DNA from: Deltaproteobacteria bacterium
Lineage (GTDB): Bacteria; Desulfobacterota_B; Binatia; UBA9968
Length of the DNA: 13,728 nt
Assembly: GCA_027297485.1 (NCBI GenBank)
Contig: JAPUHZ010000385.1
Coordinates: 1-13,728, forward strand
Direction of reading: 5' to 3'
Shown: positions 6,795-13,128 of the stretch, in pieces
How positions within the stretch are numbered: the stretch's first letter is position 1
How the letters are laid out: each line of letters starts with the position of its first letter
Made by a program: the position numbers and the translations under genes
The notes under the pieces: generated by a model
The model's database searches: none
Told to the model about the DNA's origin: nothing
The model's input: only the letters and a program-made list of their open reading frames with translations

Positions 6795-8159
6795 ATGGGT
6801 ATAGGGCGGGTGTTCGTTGCCAACCGCGGCGAGATCGCAGTGCGTATCATTCGGGCCTGCCGGGACCTCAAAATTGAATCGGTAGCTGCGGTCTCAGAGG
6901 CGGATCGCGAGAGCCTTCCGGCAAGGCTGGCGGACCGTGTCGTCTGCATCGGCCCGCCGCGTGCAGCGGAAAGCTACCTCAATGTAAAAGCCATTATAGG
7001 TGCGGCTCTGGGAACAGGTTGTGATGCCATTCATCCCGGCTACGGTTTTCTTGCTGAGGACCCAGAGCTGGCCGAGGCATGCGCACAAAACGACATCCGT
7101 TTCATTGGGCCACGACCGGAGAGTATCCGAGGGATGGGCAATAAATTGAAGGCACGGGAGATGGTTCATCGGTTTGGCACGCCGATTATTCCCGGCTCTA
7201 TGAAGGTAGGAAGTCTTTCGGAGGGCTCCGCTACGGCGGCGGAAATAGGTTTCCCGGTTCTCCTCAAGGCCGCCGCGGGAGGTGGAGGTCGGGGGATCAA
7301 ACTTGTTTCGAAGAGAGAAGAGCTCGAAACGGCCTTTACTACCGCAGCTGCCGAGGCACGTACGGCCTTTGGTGACGAGACACTCTACATGGAGCGGTAT
7401 ATCCCGAATGCTCGACACATTGAAGTGCAAATCTTGGGAGACCGTTTTGGAAATGTGATCCATGTTGGCGACAGGGATTGTTCGCTCCAACGGCGTTACC
7501 AAAAAGTGGTGGAGGAGGCACCGGCACCTAATCTCTCTGATTCTCTGCGGGAAGAAATCCGTGCTGCTGGGGTTACCATAGGAAGAGAAATGCGCTACGA
7601 AAATGCTGGCACAGTGGAATTCCTTGTAGATCAGGACGCCAGTAGGTTCTATTTTTTGGAGATGAATACGCGGATCCAGGTGGAGCACCCTGTGACAGAG
7701 ATGATCACGGGAATCGATCTGGTCCAGGAACAGATTCGCATCGCCGACGGCCAGCGGCTTCGTCTTTCTCAAGGAGATGTCCGGTTCACCGGGCATGCAG
7801 TGGAGTGTCGTATCACGGCCGAGTCACCCAGGGACGGATTTCGGCCATGTCCCGGTCCGATTCTCCAATGGCGTCCAGCCGAGGGGCCGGGTATCCGTGT
7901 TGACACCCACTGCTACCTGGGTTACAGGGTCCCGCCGTACTACGACTCCCTGCTGGCCAAACTGATCGTGCGAGGTGATAGCCGGGTAAAAACGATAGGA
8001 GGAGTCCAGCGGGCCTTGGAGAATTTTGTTGTGTCCGGCATAGAGACCACCATACCTTTCCTTCACCTCCTGGTATGCCAGATGGATTATGTGCGGGGGA
8101 AGGTGAACACGCGCTGGCTTGAGGACAAGCTCCAGGGGGGTCTCTTTTTGGAGGCTTAA
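6795..8159 (+). CDS. Biotin carboxylase subunit (AccC-like)
   Basis: This 454-residue ATP-grasp enzyme carboxylates the biotin of the carrier protein using ATP and bicarbonate. Its length matches stand-alone biotin carboxylases. Visible landmarks are VANRGEIAVRIIRACR at 8-23, HPGYGFLAE at 80-88, Lys117 and Lys158 for ATP, the glycine loop AAGGGGRGI at 160-168, His208 with RHIEVQ, Lys237 in RRYQKVVEE, Glu289 with Asn291 in EMNTR, the catalytic loop RIQVEHP (Arg293 to Glu297), and Arg339 in ECRI. All key residues seem intact. I choose the ATG at 6795, with GGGAG six bases before it and the usual N-terminus right after, over an in-frame TTG at 6708 that would add 29 unrelated residues. CT2 follows after nine bases. 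It is the only biotin carboxylase in the window and is likely shared by CT1 and CT2. Confidence 0.95.
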   Translation: MGIGRVFVANRGEIAVRIIRACRDLKIESVAAVSEADRESLPARLADRVVCIGPPRAAESYLNVKAIIGAALGTGCDAIHPGYGFLAEDPELAEACAQNDIRFIGPRPESIRGMGNKLKAREMVHRFGTPIIPGSMKVGSLSEGSATAAEIGFPVLLKAAAGGGGRGIKLVSKREELETAFTTAAAEARTAFGDETLYMERYIPNARHIEVQILGDRFGNVIHVGDRDCSLQRRYQKVVEEAPAPNLSDSLREEIRAAGVTIGREMRYENAGTVEFLVDQDASRFYFLEMNTRIQVEHPVTEMITGIDLVQEQIRIADGQRLRLSQGDVRFTGHAVECRITAESPRDGFRPCPGPILQWRPAEGPGIRVDTHCYLGYRVPPYYDSLLAKLIVRGDSRVKTIGGVQRALENFVVSGIETTIPFLHLLVCQMDYVRGKVNTRWLEDKLQGGLFLEA

Positions 8160-8168
8160 GGAGTCGAG

Positions 8169-9629
8169 GTGAGCGAGATTCGTTTTGTCGATACGACAGT
8201 TCGCGACGGCAATCAAAGCCTCTGGGCGCTGGGGATGAGGACTGGCGCCATGCTTGGCATCGCGGAACAAATGGACCAGTGCGGCTTCGAGGGCATGGAG
8301 TTCTTTGTCACCGTCATGTTTAAGAAATTCGTCCGCGAGCTCAAACAGAATCCTTGGGAGTGGATCCGGCTTGGCACGAAACGCTTCAAGCGGACCCGCC
8401 TGCGGTACCATGGCGGCCTGAAAGGCGGATTTGAAAAAATACCGAGGTGCGTGCTGGAGCTTGTGATACAGCGCGTCGTCGCACACGGGATAACGCTCAC
8501 CCGCACATCAAATTCCTGGAACGATTTTTCCTTGTTCAAGGAGGAGGTGGAAGGCCTACGCAAGTTGGGGATGGAAACGGTCGCCAACCTCATCTACTCG
8601 GTTTCACCTAGACACACGGACGAGTACTATGCCAAGAAGGCGCGGGAAGCCGCCGGCATGAACCCTTACCGAATTTGTTTCAAAGATGTGGGCGGACTCC
8701 TTACGCCCGAGCGAGTTCGCACGCTTATTCCTATCATTCTAAAAAATATAGGTGACACCCACCTTGAGTTCCATGCCCACTGCAACAATACCCTGGCGCC
8801 TTTGTGCTATCTGGAAGCGGTAAAGCTCGGTGTAAGGACCTTACACACAGCAGTCCCGCCGCTAGCCAACGGCTCTTCCCAACCGTCAGTCATCAATGTA
8901 GCCATGAATGTCCGCGCTCTGGGCTATACGCCTTTGATCGATGAAAAGGCGCTTGATCCTGTCAGGGAACATTTTACTTACATTGCCAAAAGGGAGGGCC
9001 TTCCCATCGGTAAGCCGCTTGAATATGATTACTTCCAGTATTCCCATCAGGTGCCCGGTGGCATGATCTCCAATCTGCGTCACCAGCTTCGGCTAGTCGG
9101 CATGGGGGAAAAACTTGAGGCAACACTGGAAGAAGTTGCTCACGTCCGCGCAGAGTTCGGTTACCCGATCATGGTGACTCCCCTTTCCCAGTTTGTCGGA
9201 AGCCAGGCGGCCATTAATGTGATCGTGGGAGAGCGGTACAAAGAGGTCACGGATCAAACGATTCAATACGCGCTGGGGCTTTGGGGCAAAGAAGGCGCTT
9301 TGCTTATGGACCCCAACGTCAAGGACAAGATTCTCAGCAGTCCGCGCGCCAAGAAGTGGGAAGGATGGACACCTCCCAACCCATCGATTCGGGAAGTGCG
9401 GCGCAAATTCGGTGGCCGTAGCGTCTCTGATGAAGAACTAGTGCTTCGGGTTTTTGCCGGCGAAGATTCTACAAGGGCCCTGCTGACTGCGGGGGCGCCC
9501 AAAGAATATCTCAATGCCAGGCATCCACTGGTGACCCTGATCGGGGAGCTTAGTAAGAAGAACGACTGCGGGCGAATTCATATCCAAAAAGGCAGTCTAT
9601 CCCTCCGCCTCGAAAAAAGGGGAAGTTGA
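8169..9629 (+). CDS. DRE-TIM biotin-dependent carboxyltransferase subunit, paralog 2 (CT2)
   Basis: This 486-residue paralog of CT1 aligns with it without gaps from residue 1 to about 375. Metal and lysine positions coincide: Asp13 (DTTVRDGNQS), Lys172 (FKDVGG), His202 and His204 (FHAHCNN). The C-terminal domain is nearly unchanged from CT1, with residues 326-363 identical. The substrate half differs sharply: VTVMFKK replaces SGSHLKK, YHGGLKGG replaces LIAGRFNA, and RTSNSWND replaces RISEEWNQ. The pair therefore probably have different acceptors or donors, or form a mixed complex. Translation begins at a GTG. The ribosome site AAGGAG (8158-8163) overlaps the biotin carboxylase stop codon, which implies coupled translation. 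Codons in conserved stretches differ from CT1 mostly at third positions, which points to an old duplication under protein-level selection. Confidence 0.9.
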   Translation: MSEIRFVDTTVRDGNQSLWALGMRTGAMLGIAEQMDQCGFEGMEFFVTVMFKKFVRELKQNPWEWIRLGTKRFKRTRLRYHGGLKGGFEKIPRCVLELVIQRVVAHGITLTRTSNSWNDFSLFKEEVEGLRKLGMETVANLIYSVSPRHTDEYYAKKAREAAGMNPYRICFKDVGGLLTPERVRTLIPIILKNIGDTHLEFHAHCNNTLAPLCYLEAVKLGVRTLHTAVPPLANGSSQPSVINVAMNVRALGYTPLIDEKALDPVREHFTYIAKREGLPIGKPLEYDYFQYSHQVPGGMISNLRHQLRLVGMGEKLEATLEEVAHVRAEFGYPIMVTPLSQFVGSQAAINVIVGERYKEVTDQTIQYALGLWGKEGALLMDPNVKDKILSSPRAKKWEGWTPPNPSIREVRRKFGGRSVSDEELVLRVFAGEDSTRALLTAGAPKEYLNARHPLVTLIGELSKKNDCGRIHIQKGSLSLRLEKRGS

Positions 9630-9767
9630 CCCCTCGATAAAGATCGACCACTGACTATCCATTGCCGTCCTATAATTTCTCCAATACACCCTCAGGCAGG
9701 GGCAAGATCCACCTATACTCCTGAAGCGGCGTCGTCGCCATAAATTTTACTAAAGGGGTGCTGTACT

Positions 9768-9797
9768 CGTTCTCTGAGTGGACGTACAGAGAGAACG
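9768..9797 (+). repeat. 8-bp inverted repeat forming a small hairpin
   Basis: CGTTCTCT (9768-9775) pairs with AGAGAACG (9790-9797) around a 14-base loop. It stands just upstream of a GGAGG ribosome-like site and an ATG at 9820. There is no T-run, so it is not a terminator. Confidence 0.35.
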
Positions 9798-9819
9798 TTA
9801 CCAAAGTTGGAGGAAATTA

Positions 9820-9906
9820 ATGAAGCGCGGCGATGACACCTCCATCCTCTTCCTAATCCAACACGGTTACACCGAGACCCCGGCCTACTTTTCTTCTTCA
9901 TATTGA
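9820..9906 (+). pseudogene. Short frame resembling part of a GAF/PAS sensor domain
   Basis: A 28-codon frame begins with ATG at 9820, right after a good GGAGG site (9810-9814). It encodes RGDDTSILFLIQHGYTETPA followed by YFSSSY and a stop. This resembles the region of GAF/PAS-containing sensor kinases usually written as GYxEExYFTFSYSP. If the resemblance is real, it is a broken relic cut just before the SP. It could equally be chance in a non-coding stretch. Confidence 0.22.
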
Positions 9907-9951
9907 CCAATGAAAAGGATGCCCTGATCAGCATATTGTTTGTTAGACGTT

Positions 9952-10104
9952 TTGATTCATTGCCAAACGCGATTAATCGACGCTTTAACTGAGTCCTACC
10001 CAGATTTACGATTTGGTCAATTCTCTTTGAGCTCGGAGCCGCTCTGGGCTAGGGTTTGCGCGGTGTTAGACCGCCAGGACGCAATTAAAGAGCTATTTAA
10101 ATGA
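9952..10104 (+). CDS. Possible small protein with a YPDLRFGQ motif
   Basis: A 50-codon frame starting at TTG reads LIDALTESYPDLRFGQ near its start and ends DRQDAIKELFK. Short bacterial proteins with a leading helix and a YPD-x-RFGQ motif are common and uncharacterised, and the first half looks like one of them. The second half does not follow the usual form. There is no convincing ribosome site, and both ends of the frame overlap copies of the 37-base hairpin repeat. A frame arising by chance across repeats, or a truncated gene, is at least as likely as a working gene. Confidence 0.25.
   Translation: MIHCQTRLIDALTESYPDLRFGQFSLSSEPLWARVCAVLDRQDAIKELFK
9962..9998 (+). repeat. 37-base hairpin repeat, copy 1
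   Basis: This copy matches copy 3 (13145-13181) at 29 of 37 positions without gaps, including the identical core CGACGCTTTAA. The flanking ATTAA and TTTAA arms can pair imperfectly. The copy ends with GAGTCCTA. Confidence 0.55.
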
Positions 10105-10110
10105 GTCCTA
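10074..10110 (+). repeat. 37-base hairpin repeat, copy 2
   Basis: This copy matches copy 3 at 30 of 37 positions without gaps. The first 16 bases, CCAGGACGCAATTAAA, are identical. Its central arm has drifted, so the hairpin is weaker. It begins 112 bases after copy 1 and lies close to the minus-strand terminator. Confidence 0.55.
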
Positions 10111-10122
10111 CGGCTCTGAATT

Positions 10123-10153
10123 AACAAAACGGCGGCCCGATGGTGGACCGCCG
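10123..10153 (-). terminator. Rho-independent terminator, minus strand
   Basis: Read on the minus strand, CGGCGG pairs with CCGCCG, with further inner GG/CC pairs and one bulged base (10130-10153). TTTTGTT follows (complement of 10123-10129). On the plus strand no T-run follows the hairpin, so it points leftward. It lies 72 bases beyond the stop codon of the transposase remnant at 10226-10357, so it is probably the old transcript end of that element. Confidence 0.5.
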
Positions 10154-10170
10154 CAGAAGTAGAAGCGGTG

Positions 10171-10193
10171 CCAGCTTACAAGTAGAGAGCTGG
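10171..10193 (-). repeat. Small hairpin beside the minus-strand terminator
   Basis: CCAGCT (10171-10176) pairs with AGCTGG (10188-10193) around an 11-base loop, between the transposase remnant and the terminator. It may be a secondary structure at the end of the old mobile element; a minus-strand small RNA ending at the terminator is a less likely alternative. Confidence 0.3.
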
Positions 10194-10225
10194 ACGTTGC
10201 CTCGATCTGGGAGAGGGTGAGGCTT

Positions 10226-10357
10226 TTAAATCAACTGGCTGTCCCTCGATCTTCCTCGGGAGGCATCAAAAGTAATCTCTTTCTCCGGAGGACCTCGATC
10301 CGGCGGGGCATGAGCTTCTTCCCACAGGCCCAAGTGCTCAAAGGAAGTAATTCTATC
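10226..10357 (-). pseudogene. C-terminal remnant of an IS91-like transposase
   Basis: On the minus strand, 43 codons ending in TAA (10226-10228) read DRITSFEHLGLWEEAHAPPD followed by RGPPEKEITFDAS. The HLGLWE segment followed by a proline-rich PP-x-RGPP tail is typical of the C-terminus of IS91-type rolling-circle transposases. Those are normally several hundred residues long. Directly upstream in this frame there are stops in the codons before GAT (10355-10357), so only the tail survives. The terminator at 10123-10153 fits as its transcript end. The family call comes from recognition of this short tail. Confidence 0.55.
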
Positions 10358-10452
10358 TAGTCACAACGTACCCAAAGACATCCAGAGAGCATGTGAGATT
10401 GAACATCAATTCCTAAAGAGCCAAGAGCAGACTTGATCCCTTATTCTAGGGA

Positions 10453-10481
10453 TTGCACTGCCGAGGTGCCAGCATTAAAAT
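10453..10481 (+). promoter_or_regulatory. Candidate sigma70 promoter for the lytic transglycosylase
   Basis: TTGCAC (10453-10458) and TAAAAT (10476-10481) are separated by the optimal 17 bases. Transcription would start near 10488, leaving a leader of about 55 bases before the ATG at 10543. It is the best promoter-like sequence in this gap. Confidence 0.5.
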
Positions 10482-10542
10482 GCCGTTTGAATGACCTGTA
10501 CGTCGGCCAGCTAAATCTCAGTAAAATTTACGAATTGACGCT

Positions 10543-12480
10543 ATGACCGCCATTTCCCGAAATATTGCCCTTTTCCTGGTGCTGGCTGCCACCCCGCTGG
10601 CCGCAGACACCAGTGACTTTCCAAGGCCGGCTGAACTCGAGCCGGACATCAGCTTCTGGATCACAATATTTACCCACTACACAAGCGATCAGGGCGTTTT
10701 GCACGACAGTCGCAATCTCGCTGTGGTCTATGAGCATCTCGACATACCGGCCAGCGTGAGCCGACGTGAACGAAATCGGAGAGCCGAGGCGCGGCGGAAG
10801 CACTACAAGTCTGTCCTGAATACGCTGGCGGGCGGTAGGCGTGACAAGCTGTCCACCGAGGAGAAGCGCGTCCTCGACCTCTGGCCGGCGGATGTGACGA
10901 AAAAGACGCTGCGAGATGCCAGAAATCGCATCCGGTTCCAGCAGGGACTTTCTGATCGATTCAGTGCCGGGCTCAAGCGAGCCGGCCGATACCGCGATCA
11001 TGTCAACGCCGAGTTCTTAAGGCTGGGCGTACCTGTCGAGCTCGCTGCTTTGCCACACGTCGAATCATCGTATAACCCGGACGCGAGATCGCATGTCGGC
11101 GCATCCGGGATCTGGCAATTTACGAGAAGCACTGCAAGACGATTCATGCAGGTCGATCACGTGCTCGACGAGCGAAACGACCCTTACACGGCAACCGAGG
11201 CGGCCGGCAGGTTGCTCGCCTACAACTATTCGCTTACCGGCAACTGGCCGATGGCGATAACGGCTTACAACCACGGGCTTTCCGGTGCACGGCGCGCGAT
11301 GCGCCAGTTTGGTGATACCGCATACGTGCGGATTCTCCGGGAGTACCGCGGCAGGACGTTTGGCTTTGCATCCCGAAATTTCTATGTCACATTCCTTGCG
11401 GCGATGCAGATTGACCAAAATGCGAAACAATATTTTCCAGGTGTCGTGCCAGACCGCCCCATCGACTATACGGCCACGGATCTCCCGGCCTACGTTTCCG
11501 CCAACTCTGTTGTCAAAGCATTAGGCGTCCGCCAGGCTGATCTGGCACGCCATAATCCTGCGCTTCAGTCGACGATCTGGCAGGGCAGTAAGCACCTGCC
11601 AAAAGGTTATGAAGTCAGAATGCCGCGCAACATGTTGCAGGGATCTATGGCACAGTTGATCGCGGCGCTACCTGCAGACCAACAGTTCGCCAAGCAGCTT
11701 GCGGATCTGTTTCATACTGTTTCCCGTGGCGATACCTTGTCGGAGATCGCCCAGGAATATGGGACCAGGGTATCGATACTTGTCGCTCTGAATGACCTTG
11801 GAAGCCGCAATCTCATCAGGGCTGGTCAACGCCTGCGATTGCCGGCAGCCGGACCTGCCCCTACCGTTGCGACCGCCGGCGCGCCAGCGAAACCGAAAGT
11901 AGAACCCCAGGTGGTCGCTGCCGTTGCCCACGCAACGGCCATTGTCGACCAGGCTGATGCGCCGGAGGAGGGAGAAGCCAGCCCGGGCGTGCTGACGGAC
12001 CAGGTCGCCGCGAGCATCCGAAGCGAGATCCCGACTACCTTGTTGTCCGATCCAAGCGACTACAGCGTCGCCACCGACAACACAATCGAGATCCAGCCCC
12101 TCGAGACGCTTGGCCATTACGGCGACTGGCTGGGCATAAAAACTCAGCGTCTGCGCGACATTAACGATCTCGCGTTTCGAACGGCCGTGGAAGTCGGGCA
12201 GCGTATCAAACTGGACCTGAGCCAGGTAGACGCGGCATCGTTCGAAAACCTGAGGATTGCCTACCACCGCCAACAGCAGGACAGCTTCTTTCGAAGTCAC
12301 ACAATAACCGGTGTCACGGAGCACACTATTAAGAGGAACGAGTCAGTGTGGATACTTTCGCTGCGCAAGTATGACGTACCCGTCTGGTTGTTTCGTCAAT
12401 ACAATCCGGTCCTCGATTTGCACAAAGTCCGTCCGGGCACGCGAATTCAATTTCCCGTACTCGTAAGCAGCGATGGTTAA
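10543..12480 (+). CDS. Secreted lytic transglycosylase with LysM domains (MltD-like)
   Basis: This 645-residue protein cleaves peptidoglycan glycan strands, forming 1,6-anhydromuramic ends in the periplasm. Residues 1-21 form a signal peptide (ALFLVLAATPLAA). The catalytic SLT domain spans about 150-290; Glu174 in PHVESSYNP is the expected acid, followed by ARSHVGASGIWQF at 181-193 and ITAYNHGLSGARRA at 239-252. A clear LysM domain lies at about 390-434 (HTVSRGDTLSEIAQEYG). More divergent LysM-like segments follow at about 507-558 and 584-638, after an Ala/Pro-rich linker (435-485). The length is in the range of multi-LysM MltD proteins. No good ribosome site precedes the ATG, but the signal peptide fixes the start. 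The gene is richer in C-ending codons than its left neighbours and has the look of a proteobacterial homolog. A small membrane protein gene overlaps its stop. Confidence 0.92.
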   Translation: MTAISRNIALFLVLAATPLAADTSDFPRPAELEPDISFWITIFTHYTSDQGVLHDSRNLAVVYEHLDIPASVSRRERNRRAEARRKHYKSVLNTLAGGRRDKLSTEEKRVLDLWPADVTKKTLRDARNRIRFQQGLSDRFSAGLKRAGRYRDHVNAEFLRLGVPVELAALPHVESSYNPDARSHVGASGIWQFTRSTARRFMQVDHVLDERNDPYTATEAAGRLLAYNYSLTGNWPMAITAYNHGLSGARRAMRQFGDTAYVRILREYRGRTFGFASRNFYVTFLAAMQIDQNAKQYFPGVVPDRPIDYTATDLPAYVSANSVVKALGVRQADLARHNPALQSTIWQGSKHLPKGYEVRMPRNMLQGSMAQLIAALPADQQFAKQLADLFHTVSRGDTLSEIAQEYGTRVSILVALNDLGSRNLIRAGQRLRLPAAGPAPTVATAGAPAKPKVEPQVVAAVAHATAIVDQADAPEEGEASPGVLTDQVAASIRSEIPTTLLSDPSDYSVATDNTIEIQPLETLGHYGDWLGIKTQRLRDINDLAFRTAVEVGQRIKLDLSQVDAASFENLRIAYHRQQQDSFFRSHTITGVTEHTIKRNESVWILSLRKYDVPVWLFRQYNPVLDLHKVRPGTRIQFPVLVSSDG

Positions 12481-12658
12481 GACATCGAAGCTGATACTGA
12501 TAAGGCTTCTGCCCGTGCTGTTGATAACAGCGTCTGCAATGGCATATGTCAGCGACGCGAAACAGCCGGAGCGGCTTTTCCGTTTCTTGCCGATTCATAC
12601 CGTCGTCGCCGGCGCAATCGGATTCGTTATCGGGTGGATTGTGGGCCGCAATGTTTGA
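12473..12658 (+). CDS. Small membrane protein, two predicted helices
   Basis: This 61-residue frame overlaps the last eight bases of the transglycosylase gene (ATGGTTAA), a typical arrangement for coupled translation. A basic N-terminus is followed by a hydrophobic stretch at about 7-25 and a second, glycine-spaced one at about 42-58 (VVAGAIGFVIGWIVG). This suggests a hairpin in the inner membrane with short ends. I do not recognise a family. The position suggests it works with or near the transglycosylase, for instance as a membrane anchor or partner, but this is inference. The overlap and the clean membrane-protein profile make a real gene more likely than not. Confidence 0.55.
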   Translation: MVKTSKLILIRLLPVLLITASAMAYVSDAKQPERLFRFLPIHTVVAGAIGFVIGWIVGRNV

Positions 12659-12741
12659 TTCGCTTCGTGTGATCGCGCCCGTTTGCAGATACTGGCCGGC
12701 CTGCTAGGCTTTTGGCTGCGTTGATAAGGACCAGAACAAAG

Positions 12742-12873
12742 ATGACTTTCGGCAAATATCGTTTGCGTCACCGAACGGGCATACTCAGTGTCTTTTGTAA
12801 GGCGTTGATGGTGTTTGGCCTGCTTGTGGTCCCGCCGATTTCTCCAGCTGGCGATTTTCCCGCGGCAGAATGA
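12742..12873 (+). CDS. Possible short secreted or membrane leader peptide, perhaps a truncated gene start
   Basis: A 43-codon frame opens with ATG, with AAGGA about 12 bases upstream. It has a basic start (MTFGKYRLRHR), then a hydrophobic run at about 14-33 (LSVFCKALMVFGLLVVPPIS) and a short polar end. This looks like a signal peptide or the N-terminus of a larger exported protein cut by the stop at 12871. No family is recognised, and no continuation is seen in other frames. It might be spurious. Confidence 0.25.
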   Translation: MTFGKYRLRHRTGILSVFCKALMVFGLLVVPPISPAGDFPAAE

Positions 12874-13128
12874 TAGGAACTTGCTTTTGATGCATAGCTA
12901 CCAAAAACTCGAATATTGGCCCCCAAAACTACTCCAGAAGCAAAAAGGCCAGCACACCATTACGAGAAAACGTAAAGACGACTGGCTTCAGACCTTTCTG
13001 TTCATTTCCCCCCTCTAAGGAACGTTTTCCGTCCTGTGTTCGGCCCCACATGATGCTAGAAGCCACTCATTGATAGGGGAGACTCATGCTTAGTTGTCTG
13101 TGACTAAGAGACCAATATCACAGGGGAA

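Larger units (their letters stand above)
9630..10542. other. 913-base gene-poor scar with mobile-element and gene remnants
   Basis: No full gene is supported. The stretch contains a small hairpin, two short reading frames that resemble fragments of known protein types, two copies of a 37-base hairpin repeat, a minus-strand terminator, the C-terminal tail of an IS91-like transposase, and a promoter for the lytic transglycosylase; each is entered separately. It also marks the change from the carboxylase cluster to the more proteobacterial-looking lytic transglycosylase, so it may be a junction where DNA was gained or lost. Confidence 0.5.

Noticed and set aside
6894..7796. A 300-codon minus-strand reading frame opposite biotin carboxylase
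   Set aside because: It lies wholly inside a strongly conserved gene and its translation shows no recognisable fold or motif.
2223..9629. The cluster as an acetyl-CoA or propionyl-CoA carboxylase
   Set aside because: No AccA, AccD or other crotonase-fold carboxyltransferase is present; both transferases are of the DRE-TIM keto-acid type.
9713..9934. A 73-codon minus-strand reading frame in the scar
   Set aside because: Its composition is low in complexity and rich in Arg and Ser, with no recognisable motif or ribosome site; it is probably chance.
10528..11001. A minus-strand reading frame across the start of the lytic transglycosylase
   Set aside because: The opposite strand carries a clear signal peptide and SLT domain, and the minus frame has no family features.
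12815..13018. A 67-codon plus-strand reading frame after the small membrane gene
   Set aside because: No ribosome site, no coherent domain or membrane profile, and it overlaps a better-supported short leader-like frame.
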